This document shows positions 17,833 through 26,234 of a stretch of DNA of 64,000 nucleotides, piece by piece. A program made the translations under genes and the position numbers. This DNA is from Actinoalloteichus fjordicus (lineage in GTDB: Bacteria > Actinomycetota > Actinomycetes > Mycobacteriales > Pseudonocardiaceae). Location of the stretch: positions 6,060,001 through 6,124,000 of the forward strand of contig NZ_CP016076.1 of assembly GCF_001941625.1 (NCBI RefSeq), given 5' to 3'. The stretch's first letter is position 1. Each line of letters begins with the position of its first letter. The notes under the pieces were generated by a model. That model did no database searches. It saw only the letters and a program-made list of their open reading frames with translations, and had not been told where the DNA came from.

Positions 17833-18576
17833 TCACCCGGGCTGCTCGGCGGCGGAAGCCCCCGAGCCGAGATTCTCCGACGCCCGGCCGGTGCGAGGCG
17901 CGTCGCCGCCGCCTCGCCTGCGACGGACCGAGTACTGCAACGTCCGCTGCACGATGAAGTACTCGGCCACCAGGACGTTGCCGACGAAGGAGGCCCACGC
18001 GCTCGCGGTGTAGACGTCCTGGAAGGTCAGGGACGGGTCCGCCTCCTGCATCACCAGTCCCACGCTGAGGTAGATGCGCAACGTCACGGCGGCGAACGTG
18101 AGCGCGTAGTTGCGGATCATCCAGATGCGGTGCAGCGCGACCTCGCCTCGGCGGATGGTCCGATACGCCTGGGCGATCGTGTACAGCCAGGCGACCGTCA
18201 GGAGATAGAACCCGACCTGGGCGGCGAATCCGCTGGTCGAGACGGTGGCCGCGACCACGGCGGCGACCGACCCCGCCAGGATGCAGATCAGGTAGACGCG
18301 ACCGAGGATCCGGTGCGCCTTCGGGAACCGGGTGCGCAGGCGGCCGACGAACTGGAACGGTCCGATGATCAGTGCCAGACCACCCGGCGCCGCGTGCAGG
18401 ACGAGCGTCAGGAAATGCGATGAGACGTCGGGGTTCAACGGCATCGTGCTGTTCTCGGGATCGCCGGTCAGGTAGGGCGACACCGCGAAGAACGCAATAC
18501 CGACGGCGGAGGCGGCCAGCAGGCTCCACAGGACCCACCAGGCGCGGCGGCGAGTCGACTTCGACGTGGTGGTCAT
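17833..18576 (-). CDS. DUF2306 integral membrane protein
   Basis: 247 residues, about six to seven membrane helices (VLWSLLAASAVGIAFFAV, HAAPGGLALIIGPFQF, YLICILAGSVAAVVAATV, TFAAVTLRIYLSVGLV). The DUF2306 marks H-APG-----GP-QF and FPKAHRILGRVYL, plus GEVALHRIWMIRNYALTFA, are clear; histidines in the membrane region suggest haem or metal binding (inference). The C-tail is Gly/Arg-rich. Function unknown. An upstream palindrome at 18594-18609 suggests repressor control. Confidence 0.85.
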   Translation of the reverse strand: MTTTSKSTRRRAWWVLWSLLAASAVGIAFFAVSPYLTGDPENSTMPLNPDVSSHFLTLVLHAAPGGLALIIGPFQFVGRLRTRFPKAHRILGRVYLICILAGSVAAVVAATVSTSGFAAQVGFYLLTVAWLYTIAQAYRTIRRGEVALHRIWMIRNYALTFAAVTLRIYLSVGLVMQEADPSLTFQDVYTASAWASFVGNVLVAEYFIVQRTLQYSVRRRRGGGDAPRTGRASENLGSGASAAEQPG

Positions 18577-18593
18577 GATTCGTCCTCACTTTG

Positions 18594-18609
18594 TAGTGAC
18601 TGATCACTA
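18594..18609. promoter_or_regulatory. Candidate operator upstream of the DUF2306 gene
   Basis: TAGTGA-CTGA-TCACTA, perfect 6-bp arms, 18 nt upstream of the start codon, followed by TCAT. Shares TCACTATC with the palindrome at 18976-18995. Confidence 0.6.
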
Positions 18610-18975
18610 TCATTAGGTCGACAAGGGATCTCAGTCGTGGATCAAGAACTGCTCGATGGGGATGCCGCCCGGGGCCCGGAGTCCTCGGCGGTCTAGCTCC
18701 GCGACCCCGACGGCCGCCTGCGGGGGCTTCGGAGCACGCGGGAACGATCGCTCGTCACCAGGTAGTCCCCCTCACCTGGTCATGATCGCGCTCGCCGACG
18801 TCATCGCAGGTCGCGCGGCCTGAATGTCAGCCGACGATGAGCACGTCCCGGCGGTGCGCCCCTTCGCCGACACCATGCCGTCGCCGCACTCTCCGCGCCC
18901 GCCGGAGCGTCTCGTACCCGATCGACTCGGCGAGCACGACGAGCACCGATCTGCCAATGCCCCCATGTCACACTT

Positions 18976-18995
18976 GATAGTACACAGTCACTATC
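18976..18995. promoter_or_regulatory. Second operator-like palindrome
   Basis: GATAGT-ACACAGTC-ACTATC. It is nested in a wider perfect repeat, TTGATAGT (18974-18981) and ACTATCAA (19001-19008). No gene starts nearby on either strand. Confidence 0.5.
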
Positions 18996-19435
18996 TAACG
19001 ACTATCAAGCGACCCGCCGCACCGCAGGGCGAGCTCGGTGCTCCTTCTCGGAGCCGGCAGAAGAGAGGGAAGTCCAGCGCCCCGGCGAATGCCGACCCAC
19101 CCGCACGTGCTCGGGCACCCCGGCGGCGACGTCACGTCACCGCGTGCGGCGAGGGCCGGACTCTCCGGGGCTCTCGGTGATCAGCGAGGCGGTCGCCGAC
19201 GAACCCCGCTGATCGAGTCGTGGCGCCGTCCCCCGGCTGCCGCGCATCGACCGAGGTCGGAAGAACCACGACGCAATCTCGGCGACGGGCCGCCCGCCCC
19301 GGCCTGTCCCGGTCACGGGAAGGCCGCTCTCGCGCGCCGCACCACGTATCGCACCTGCCTGCGGGAGCCGGTCCGCCGCACGCGGCCGGACCGCGCTGCG
19401 GACGCCCGGTCCCGATCGCCCGGCCCGGCGGCGGC

Positions 19436-19960
19436 TCAGCCGTCCAGCCTGCGCAAGCCCGTCTTGTAGCGCAGACCGTTGGCGACGTAACGGTCCACGT
19501 TGCCCTGCCAAGCCCCCTCGGGCACCTGGTAACCCTCACGAATCCTGGCAGGCACGCCCAGTGCCATCGCACGGGCCGGGATCGTCGTGCCGAACGCGAC
19601 GACCGCGCCTGCGCCCACCACCGCGCCCTGTTCGACCACGGCGCCGTTGAGCACCACGGAACCCGAGCCGATCAGGCAGTGATCGGCCACCGTCGCGCCC
19701 TCGACGTGGACCGCGTGGCCGAGCACGCAGTCCGAGCCGATCAGGGTGGCGTGCTGCTCGGTGCAGTGGATGATCGAACCGTCCTGGACACTGGTCCGCT
19801 CGCCGATCTCGATGAATCCGTAGTCCCCGCGCAGCACCGCCTGCGGCCACACGGTCGAGCCCGCGCCGATCACGACGCGCCCGATCACCGTCGCATCAGG
19901 ATGGACGTAGGCGTCGGGATGGATGTGCGGCTCCCACTCGTCCAGCGCGTAGATCGCCAT
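19436..19960 (-). CDS. Gamma-class carbonic anhydrase family protein (left-handed beta-helix)
   Basis: 174 residues of hexapeptide repeats (VIGRVVIGAGSTVWPQAVLR, CVLGHAVHVEGATVADHCLI). The fold is a trimeric left-handed beta-helix with an interface zinc/iron site; candidate ligands are His in GSIIHCTEQH and in VLGHAVHV, as in Cam-type enzymes. Such proteins (YrdA/PaaY-like) may hydrate CO2 or act as thioesterases. No signal peptide. Stands alone with a following gap. Confidence 0.87.
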   Translation of the reverse strand: MAIYALDEWEPHIHPDAYVHPDATVIGRVVIGAGSTVWPQAVLRGDYGFIEIGERTSVQDGSIIHCTEQHATLIGSDCVLGHAVHVEGATVADHCLIGSGSVVLNGAVVEQGAVVGAGAVVAFGTTIPARAMALGVPARIREGYQVPEGAWQGNVDRYVANGLRYKTGLRRLDG

Positions 19961-20055
19961 CGGCGGTCCCTCCTCATCGTGGGGCGAATGTGCCGTGGTC
20001 CAAGGACCGCCCGCAGGCTCGGCGAGCGGAGCGGGGTCGGGTCGTCGCGGGGTCG

Positions 20056-20733
20056 TCAGGGACAGGCGCCTGCGTTCGCCTCGGTCCGGACGGAGCCGAT
20101 CTGTGAGACCCGGCCTCGCGAGGCTCCGGCACCGGGAGCCTCGGCACCGGACGCCTCCGCACCGGACGCCTCGGCGATCGGCCCGGCGGCATGCGACGCC
20201 CCGAGGCCGTCGCCCGAGCGGACGGGCCCGCCGTCGCCCGCCCCGCCGTCGAGCAGCTTCGCGAAGCAGAGACTCTGCGCGTGGTCCCGATAGTGGCCGT
20301 ACTTCGGCAGCGGCTGATAGCCAGACGAGGCGTACAGGGCGACCGCCTCCGGCTGCGCGTCGCCGGTCTCCAGGACGAAGCGGCGGCAGCCCGCGTCGGC
20401 GGCGGACCGCTCCAGGAACGCGAGCATCCGACGGGCCAGGCCGCGTCCCCGGAACTCCGAGGAGACGTACATCCGCTTCAGCTCGGCGTCGCCTGCCCGC
20501 AGGTGGGTGTCGGTCATCTCGTCCTCGCCGACGACCACCCGGCGCCAGCCGCCGGAGCTCACCGGCCTGCCGTCGACGTAGCCGATCACGAAGAGTCCGC
20601 GCGGCGGCGCGAACTGGTCGACGGCCACCGGCGTGTCGTCCTCGTCGCCGTAACGCCGCACGTACTCCTGCTGCACCTCGGCGATCAGACGCTCCGCGTC
20701 CGGATGGTCGAAGGGGGTGATGCGCAGCTCCAT
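20056..20733 (-). CDS. GNAT-family N-acetyltransferase with repetitive C-terminal tail
   Basis: 225 residues from ATG 20733. The GNAT core spans ~1-160: ELKRMYVSSEFRGRGLARRM (acetyl-CoA pyrophosphate loop R-x-x-G-L-A) and VALYASSGYQPLPKYGHYRD. Residues ~165-225 form a low-complexity tail with near-repeats of ASGAE (EASGAEASGAEAPGAGAS) encoded by a 15-bp GC-rich imperfect tandem repeat at about 20130-20180. Substrate unknown. The open frame extends upstream without family similarity. Between gamma-CA and thiL, same strand. Confidence 0.87.
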   Translation of the reverse strand: MELRITPFDHPDAERLIAEVQQEYVRRYGDEDDTPVAVDQFAPPRGLFVIGYVDGRPVSSGGWRRVVVGEDEMTDTHLRAGDAELKRMYVSSEFRGRGLARRMLAFLERSAADAGCRRFVLETGDAQPEAVALYASSGYQPLPKYGHYRDHAQSLCFAKLLDGGAGDGGPVRSGDGLGASHAAGPIAEASGAEASGAEAPGAGASRGRVSQIGSVRTEANAGACP

Positions 20734-20873
20734 GCCCGGCAGGCTACTGATCGGGCCGGGTCCCGGGCCAGCAGAATGTGGGCAGTCGCTCAGGCCGGTT
20801 CCGCAGCCCCTCGGCGAGGCCGAGACCGGGGTGTCGATCGAGGACATCGGCTCGGAGTGCCTGCTCGGCAGGC

Positions 20874-21854
20874 TCAGGGGTGTCGCCAGTGCTCCCAGCC
20901 CGTCGGGCCGTCGTAGGCCCGGCCGTCGACGGTCACCAGGCTTCCGGTGTTCACCGTGCCCACCGCGCGCCACTCCGGCGGCAGCACGGCCTCGGCCGGG
21001 AACGTCGCGGCCAGCGCGTGATCCTCGCCGCCGGTCAGCACCCAGTGCAAGGGGTCGGCGCCGAGGGCGGAGGCCACGTCGATCAGTCGCTGGTGCACCT
21101 CCAGCCGGTCGCTCCAGACGTCGATCGAGACCGAGGAGGCCGCGACGATGTGGCCGAGGTCGGCCAGCAGTCCGTCCGAGACGTCGATCATCGCGGTAGC
21201 ACCCGCATCCGCCGCCCCGGGGCCCGCCGCATACGGCGGCGTCGGCACCCGCTGTGCCGCCACCACCGCACCCGGCGAGCGGAACCCTCGGCCGAGCACG
21301 GCCAGTCCGGCGGCGGCCCAGCCGAGCCTGCCGCAGACCGCGACGACGTCGCCCGGCCGAGCACCGGCTCGCGTCACGGCGGGTCGCCCCGCGAGGTCGC
21401 CGAGCGCGGTCACCGAGATCATGATCTGCTGGGCGGTCGCCATGTCACCGCCGACGATGCCGACGCCGACCGACGCCGCCTCCTCCCACATTCCGGAGGT
21501 CAGGCCGTCGATCAGCTCGGTCGGAGTGTCCGCCGGGCAGGCGAGTCCCACCAGCAGCCCGGTCGGTGCGGCGCCCATCGCGGCCACGTCGGCGAGGTTG
21601 ACCGCGATCGCCTTCCGCCCCACCTGACGCGGGTTCGACCAGTCCAGCCGGAAGTGCACTCCCTCGACGAGGACGTCCGTGCTCGCGACCACCCGGCCGT
21701 CCGGGGCGGCCAGCACGGCGGCGTCGTCACCGGGGCCGAGGAGCGTGCTGCCCGACTGGGGTCTGCCCGACGTGATGCGCTCGATGAGGCCGAACTCGCC
21801 GAGTCCGGCGACCGTGTCTCGCTCCGCCGGCTCCGGGTGCAAACGGACCTCCAA
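20874..21854 (-). CDS. thiL: Thiamine-monophosphate kinase
   Basis: 326 residues. Phosphorylates thiamine monophosphate to the active diphosphate. AIRS/ThiL superfamily signatures: GEFGLIERI, LLGPGDDAAVL (ATP/Mg Asp pair), STDVLVEGVHFRLDW, KAIAVNLADVAAMGA, VGGDMATAQ, MIDVSDGLLADLGHI and LTGGEDHALAATF. Full length. Start ATG 21854. Divergent from the RAM protein gene across 90 bp; thiL is part of the conserved block with ung and recG. Confidence 0.96.
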   Translation of the reverse strand: MEVRLHPEPAERDTVAGLGEFGLIERITSGRPQSGSTLLGPGDDAAVLAAPDGRVVASTDVLVEGVHFRLDWSNPRQVGRKAIAVNLADVAAMGAAPTGLLVGLACPADTPTELIDGLTSGMWEEAASVGVGIVGGDMATAQQIMISVTALGDLAGRPAVTRAGARPGDVVAVCGRLGWAAAGLAVLGRGFRSPGAVVAAQRVPTPPYAAGPGAADAGATAMIDVSDGLLADLGHIVAASSVSIDVWSDRLEVHQRLIDVASALGADPLHWVLTGGEDHALAATFPAEAVLPPEWRAVGTVNTGSLVTVDGRAYDGPTGWEHWRHP

Positions 21855-21944
21855 TGGTCTGAGTCCCTAATACTTCACCAACTGGGGTACTTTGCTGCAC
21901 ACGTTCCTACCCCGAGCAGACCCGTCCAGACGAAGGGGCACGCC

Positions 21945-22178
21945 GTGGTCCAGGCATACATCCTGATCCAAACAGAGGTCGGCAAGGCAGCGGCAGTCGC
22001 TGCCGAGATCAGCAGCATTCCCGGCGTCACCACCGCCGAAGACGTCACCGGTCCCTATGACGTCATCGTCCGCGCCGAGTCGGACTCTGTCGACGAGTTG
22101 GGCCGACTCGTCGTCGCCCGAGTGCAGAACGTGGCGGGTATCACCCGCACGCTGACCTGCCCGGTGGTCCGACTCTGA
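21945..22178 (+). CDS. Lrp/AsnC-type ligand-binding (RAM) domain protein, stand-alone
   Basis: 77 residues from GTG 21945 with AAGGGG 6 nt upstream. It consists only of the Lrp effector domain: AYILIQTEVGKAAAVAAEIS, GVTTAEDVTGPYDVIVRAES, GRLVVARVQNVAGITRTLTC. There is no DNA-binding domain, as in the known class of single-RAM proteins in actinobacteria, which probably bind amino acids and may modulate other Lrp proteins. Divergent from thiL. Confidence 0.92.
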   Translation: MVQAYILIQTEVGKAAAVAAEISSIPGVTTAEDVTGPYDVIVRAESDSVDELGRLVVARVQNVAGITRTLTCPVVRL

Positions 22179-22219
22179 CCCCGGGGAACCGCACTCGTCC
22201 CCCGTGATGTCATGAGGAC

Positions 22220-22792
22220 ATGACCGAGGCAGGTTCCGGGCACGCCCCCCGTCCGCTGGTCGCGGCGGCGATCGGGCTCCCTCTCGCGTTGGCGGTGGCC
22301 GTCGGGGTGCTGGCGCTCAACGCGGAGTCGGAGAGTTCGATCGACGACGCGACCCAGGCGGCCGACCGGACCGGTCCGTTGGCCCTGGCCACGATCCCGG
22401 CTCCGGACGCCGAGTCTCCGGAGTGCGTGGATCTCGTGGCCGCGCTGCCCGAGGAGCTGTCCTCGGGTGATTCCACCCTCACCCGTCGCGAACTGATCGA
22501 CCCCGCGCCGCCCGGCGCCGCAGCCTGGGGAAGCGCCGATCACGACCCGGTGGTGCTCCGCTGCGGCCTCGGCGCCCCGGCTGAGCTGACGCCGACCTCG
22601 CAGCTGTTGGACCTGTCGGGCGTCCAGTGGTTGGAACTCACCGGCGAGGGCTCGACGACCTGGGCCGCAGTCGACCGTCCGGTGGGCGTGGCGCTGACCA
22701 TGCCCGACGGCACGGGCAGCGGCCCGCTCCAGAGCGTCTCGGCCGTGATCGGCGAAGAGCTGCCCGCCGTCGAGATCGTCGTGGACAACTGA
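22220..22792 (+). CDS. DUF3515 family membrane-anchored/secreted protein
   Basis: 190 residues. One N-terminal hydrophobic segment (AAAIGLPLALAVAVGVLAL) after a short polar leader, so exported or membrane-anchored. The extracytoplasmic part shows CVDLVAALPEEL, AAWGSADHDPVVLRCGL and WLELTGEGSTTWAAVDRPVG, the DUF3515 pattern with two conserved Cys. In mycobacteria the homologue (Rv2980) lies in the same place between ddlA and thiL. Function unknown; the position beside ddl hints at the cell envelope (inference). Confidence 0.88.
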   Translation: MTEAGSGHAPRPLVAAAIGLPLALAVAVGVLALNAESESSIDDATQAADRTGPLALATIPAPDAESPECVDLVAALPEELSSGDSTLTRRELIDPAPPGAAAWGSADHDPVVLRCGLGAPAELTPTSQLLDLSGVQWLELTGEGSTTWAAVDRPVGVALTMPDGTGSGPLQSVSAVIGEELPAVEIVVDN

Positions 22793-23295
22793 CCGAGCTG
22801 CGTCACCCGGTCCGATCCTGATCCGCCGCGCGGTCACCGGGCGAGAGCGGTCGGCCCTCGCCGCCGTGCCCCGGCCGGATGCCCGCGCGCCTGCCGCCCG
22901 CGATGGTGCATGCGCATCCCGTCGCGTGAGCCGCCCGCCGTGACCACGGCGCGCCGCTCGCGCTCCTCACCGCGCCCACTGCGGAGGCTCGGGCCCGCCC
23001 GTCGCGGTCGCCGTCCTGACGGCGTGATCTCCCCCGCGCCGCCTGCGGCCTGTCCGCACCCCCCGCGCCGCGCGCGATGCCGCCTCGGCCCACCCCGCAG
23101 GCCCGCCCGCCGCGCCGCGACCCCCGATGGTGCGTGATCCGCGGCTGCCACTCGGTCGCGCCGGAGTCCGCCTCGGGCCTGTATCTCAGCAGCCTCAGCA
23201 GCTTCGGCCGCCGATCGTCCCGCCGTCGTCATCGGCGAGCCCCATGCCCGACGCGGGCCCGCTGCCTGCGGAGACGCCGCCCTCGGTCGCCGGCC
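22793..23295. other. Intergenic stretch, no gene seen
   Basis: About 500 bp of very GC-rich sequence between DUF3515 and the GntR promoter; shadow frames only. It marks the left edge of the accessory ABC-transporter region. Confidence 0.45.
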
Positions 23296-23349
23296 TTGAC
23301 AAGCGCCCTCGCCCTCGAAGTACTATTTACCTACGACACTAGGCTAATA
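23296..23349 (+). promoter_or_regulatory. GntR/ABC promoter with overlapping operator
   Basis: TTGACA (23296-23301), 19-bp spacer, TACTAT (23321-23326). Overlapping the -10 is TATTTACCTA, 6-bp spacer, TAGGCTAATA (23324-23333 / 23340-23349), 8 of 10 arm positions complementary. AT-rich in a ~75% GC context. Placement is right for repression by the YtrA-type GntR encoded 15 nt downstream. Confidence 0.7.
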
Positions 23350-23363
23350 GGTCGATAGGAAGC

Positions 23364-23762
23364 GTGTTGATCCACTTCACTGTGAGCCCGAGTTCCGGGG
23401 TGCCCCCCTATCTCCAGCTCGTCCATCAGGTCGAGCAGGCGATCCGGCTCGGCCACCTGACCAGGGGCGACCGCCTTCCGACCGTGAAGGAGGTGGCTCG
23501 AATGGTGGCCGTCAATCCGAACACCGTTCTCAAGGCGTATCGCGAGCTGGAACACAAGGGCCTGGCTCAGGGCAGACCGGGGCGGGGGACGTTCGTCGCC
23601 GCCGAGGCCGCCGACCCGATCCCCGAGGCCCGGCTACGCGAGTTGCAGCAGTTGCTTGCGGGCTGGGTCCACTCGGCCAGGGCCGCAGGCCTGGACTCCG
23701 AGGGCATGACCGGGCTGTTCACGGCCGCGTTGCACGACACCACATCCCGAGAGGCCGAATGA
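23364..23762 (+). CDS. GntR-family regulator, YtrA subfamily
   Basis: 132 residues. Winged HTH at ~10-75: PPYLQLVHQVEQAIRLGHL, RLPTVKEVARMVAVNPNTVL, then AYRELEHKGLAQGRPGRGTF. The short C-terminal tail without a FadR/HutC effector domain defines the YtrA subfamily, which represses linked ABC transporters. GTG 23364 with GATAGGA upstream. Its stop overlaps the ATG of the ATPase remnant (ATGA at 23759-23762), showing that an ATPase gene originally followed. Confidence 0.9.
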   Translation: MLIHFTVSPSSGVPPYLQLVHQVEQAIRLGHLTRGDRLPTVKEVARMVAVNPNTVLKAYRELEHKGLAQGRPGRGTFVAAEAADPIPEARLRELQQLLAGWVHSARAAGLDSEGMTGLFTAALHDTTSREAE

Positions 23763-24027
23763 CCACCGTCATCCCGACAGCCGCGCCGAGCAGGCGGTTC
23801 CGCGTGATCTGGGCGCTCCGTGGCGTCGGCCCGGCCGGGTCGACGGGCGGCGTGTTCTCGTCTGCCGAACGAGACGGCGCGGGCAGGAGCATGCTGCCGG
23901 TCCGCATCGGCGAGGTGTCGACGCAGGCGCCGAATCGGGCACCGACCACGCCGAACCAGGCGGAGCTGATCCTCGGTCACCGCCGAGGCGTCCCTGCCCT
24001 CGCGGTCGAACCGGGGTGCGGGCGTGA
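23759..24027 (+). pseudogene. ABC-transporter ATPase reduced to its two ends
   Basis: The start MTTVIPTAAPSRRFRVIWAL matches the start of the intact ATPase at 25353 (MTTVIETSGLGKRFRTEWAL). The end PNQAELILGHRRGVP before the permease matches PDLEELVLGYLRNGLP at the end of that ATPase, and the following CGTGATCTGG junction is shared. Only ~270 bp remain of ~880: Walker A, signature and Walker B are gone and the ends are out of frame with each other. The middle has no similarity to the intact gene. Confidence 0.75.
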
Positions 24028-24974
24028 TCTGGCCTGCCTTACGACAGCGCCGCGCCGCGCTGATCACGATGATGACGCTCGTCGGCCTGCTCGCGGCGGC
24101 ATACCTCGTCGCGGGGCTGATGACTCGGCAGCTCTATCCGGCCGAGCACCTCGGCGAATGCACCCACGGACAGGGCGGCAGCGCCGCGCTGTGCGGGCTC
24201 GAGTACGGGGATCCCGCGCATCTGTTCCTCGGCTTCATGCACGGCCTGGCCGCGTCGCTCTGGCTCCTTCCGCTGCTGATCGGCATGTTCCTCGCCGCAG
24301 CGCCCACCGCGCGGGAGTTCGAGACCGGCACCCTGCGCTGGACGTTCACCCAGGGAATCAGCCGCAGGCGCTGGCTGGTCACGACGGCGTCCGCCGTGCT
24401 GGTGCCCGGGCTGAGCATGGCCGTGGTGTTCCAGCTCGGCTATCAGTTCTGGCAGGCCCCACTCGGCGAGTTCTACGGACAGTTGGGCCAGGGCCGGGGC
24501 TTCGGCCTCGGACCGCTGGCGATGCCCGCATTGACCGTCTTCACGGCCGCGTTCGGACTGCTCGCCGCGTCGGCGCTGCGCAGGCTGACCGCGACGATCG
24601 CGGTGACCCTGCTCGGCTGGTACCTCGTCTCGTTCGGCCTCGGCCTCCTGCGACCGCGCTACCTGGCGCCGCTGCTCACGGAGGGCAGGGATGCGCCGAC
24701 CAGAGCCGACTGGCGCATCGCCACCAAGATCACCGACGCGACGGGTGCCGAGGTCTCCCTCGACGAGGCCTACGCCCGCGCTTCCCGGCTCCGGCCCGTC
24801 AGCTCAGGCGGGAACGCCGACCACTACTTCGCCGAGGCGGGGCTCATCCGATGGGTCGAGTACCAGCCCGCCGATCGCTTCTGGACCTTCCAGTTCATCG
24901 AGGCGGGCATCCTGCTCGTCCTGACCGGGCTGAGCCTCGCCGGGGCATGGCTGCTCGTCCGACGCAGGCCGTGA
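24024..24974 (+). CDS. ABC-transporter permease (copy 1)
   Basis: 316 residues, about six membrane helices (MMTLVGLLAAAYLVAGLM, SLWLLPLLIGMFLAAAPTAR, TVFTAAFGLLAASALRR). EFETGTLRWTFTQGISRRRW is the cytoplasmic loop typical of ABC-2 type permeases and is shared with the copies at 26231 and 27340; all three end with F/L-x-x-I-E-A-G-I-L and LVRRR. GTG 24024 overlaps the relic of the ATPase stop. With its own ATPase destroyed, it would have to use the ATPase at 25353. Confidence 0.85.
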   Translation: MIWPALRQRRAALITMMTLVGLLAAAYLVAGLMTRQLYPAEHLGECTHGQGGSAALCGLEYGDPAHLFLGFMHGLAASLWLLPLLIGMFLAAAPTAREFETGTLRWTFTQGISRRRWLVTTASAVLVPGLSMAVVFQLGYQFWQAPLGEFYGQLGQGRGFGLGPLAMPALTVFTAAFGLLAASALRRLTATIAVTLLGWYLVSFGLGLLRPRYLAPLLTEGRDAPTRADWRIATKITDATGAEVSLDEAYARASRLRPVSSGGNADHYFAEAGLIRWVEYQPADRFWTFQFIEAGILLVLTGLSLAGAWLLVRRRP

Positions 24975-25279
24975 GCCGGGCGACGATCTTCGATGCCGGA
25001 GCTCTCGGGGGGTTCCGGGATCGATCGGGGCGAGCTTCGGATCTCGCCCCGAGGGGAGGTGGCGGAGCGGGGCGGGGTCTGCGCCGCCGAGCCCCGGCTG
25101 CTCCGCCGCCACCCCGACCTCGACAGAGGTGGACAGACACGTCACCGCACCTCGACGTGCTCGCACCGCAACTCGGCCGCAGCACTCCGCCGAGGTCGAC
25201 GACGCGTCGTCCCCGGCACAGGCGACGAGAACAGCACGAGGCGCTCGCGGTCCGAGTGTCTTCGACCAGACGAACGACT

Positions 25280-25354
25280 CGGCCAGCCGACGACATGACC
25301 GGATTCTTCGACGCGGTGCTCACCAGAACACCGCCGAAGCAGGAGAGGACGCAT
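25280..25354 (+). pseudogene. 3' remnant of a second GntR gene
   Basis: Directly before the intact ATPase the frame reads DDMTGFFDAVLTRTPPKQER, comparable to EGMTGLFTAALHDTTSREAE at the end of the GntR gene before the ATPase relic, with the same ATGACCAC(T/C)GTCATC junction. The HTH part is not recognisable in the 300 bp upstream (24975-25279), which otherwise holds no gene. The frame is shifted by one at the junction. Confidence 0.5.
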
Positions 25355-26234
25355 GACCACTGTCATCGAGACATCGGGACTGGGAAAGCGGTTCCGCACC
25401 GAATGGGCGCTGCGCGATCTCGATCTGACCGTGCCCGCTGGCAGCGTGCTCGGCCTGGTCGGGCCGAACGGCGCAGGCAAGACCACGCTGATGAACCTGC
25501 TCGTCGATCTCCTGGCGCCTACCGAGGGTGAGCTGACCCTGTTCGGCCTGCCCGCCGGGCATGCCGAGCTGCGGGAACGGGTGGGCTACCTCGCTCAGGA
25601 CCACCCGCTGTACCGGGGTTTCACCGTCGCCGAGATGCTGCGGGCCGGTCGAGTGCTCAACAGCCGCTGGGACGAGGACTGGGCGCAGTCGCGGATCGCC
25701 GCGCTGCGACTGAAGCCGCGTGCCCGGATCGGATCGCTGTCGGGCGGTCAACAGGCGCAGGTGGCGCTCACCATCGCCCTGGCGGCCAAGCCCGACCTGC
25801 TCGTGCTCGACGAGCCGGTGGCATCGATGGACCCGCTGGCCCGCCGGGAGTTCATGGGCCTGTTGATGGAGGAGGTCGCCGACCGCAAGACCACCGTCGT
25901 CATCTCCTCGCATGTCGTCTCCGAACTGGAGCGGGTGTGCGACCACCTCGCGGTGCTGACCGCAGGCAGGCTGTGCCTGGCGGGCTCGGTCGACGCGCTG
26001 CTCAGCGAGCACAGCATGATCACCTGCGCCGCCGACGAGGTCGAGCAGCTCACCGCCGCGTATCCGGTGATCGACCGCTCGGACGCGGGCAGGCAGAGCA
26101 CGCTGCTGGTCCGATCGGGGACGGACGGCGCCGGATCGGGCTGGGCTGCGACGCAACCGGATCTGGAGGAGCTGGTCCTCGGCTATCTCCGCAACGGTCT
26201 GCCGTCGACGACGCAGGGCGGGATCGACGCGTGA
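25353..26234 (+). CDS. ABC-transporter ATP-binding protein
   Basis: 293 residues. Walker A GPNGAGKTT (~37-45), Q-loop YLAQDHPLY, signature SGGQQAQV (~131), Walker B LLVLDEPVASMDP (~150), H-loop VVISSHVVSELERV. Family of ATPases linked to YtrA-type GntR regulators (BcrA/CcmA-like). ATG 25353 has AGGAGAGGA upstream. It overlaps the following permease by GTGA. This appears to be the only working ATPase for three permeases. Confidence 0.93.
   Translation: MTTVIETSGLGKRFRTEWALRDLDLTVPAGSVLGLVGPNGAGKTTLMNLLVDLLAPTEGELTLFGLPAGHAELRERVGYLAQDHPLYRGFTVAEMLRAGRVLNSRWDEDWAQSRIAALRLKPRARIGSLSGGQQAQVALTIALAAKPDLLVLDEPVASMDPLARREFMGLLMEEVADRKTTVVISSHVVSELERVCDHLAVLTAGRLCLAGSVDALLSEHSMITCAADEVEQLTAAYPVIDRSDAGRQSTLLVRSGTDGAGSGWAATQPDLEELVLGYLRNGLPSTTQGGIDA

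Larger units (their letters stand above)
18577..19435. other. 860-bp gap with two related palindromes but no gene
   Basis: No supported coding frame. Operator-like palindromes sit at 18594-18609 and 18976-18995, the second too far from DUF2306 to be its ordinary promoter. The layout suggests that a regulator or second target gene has been lost. Confidence 0.5.

Noticed and set aside
24975-25279. Possible remaining N-terminal part of the second GntR gene
   Set aside because: No helix-turn-helix sequence could be recognised in any frame; only the last ~20 codons match.
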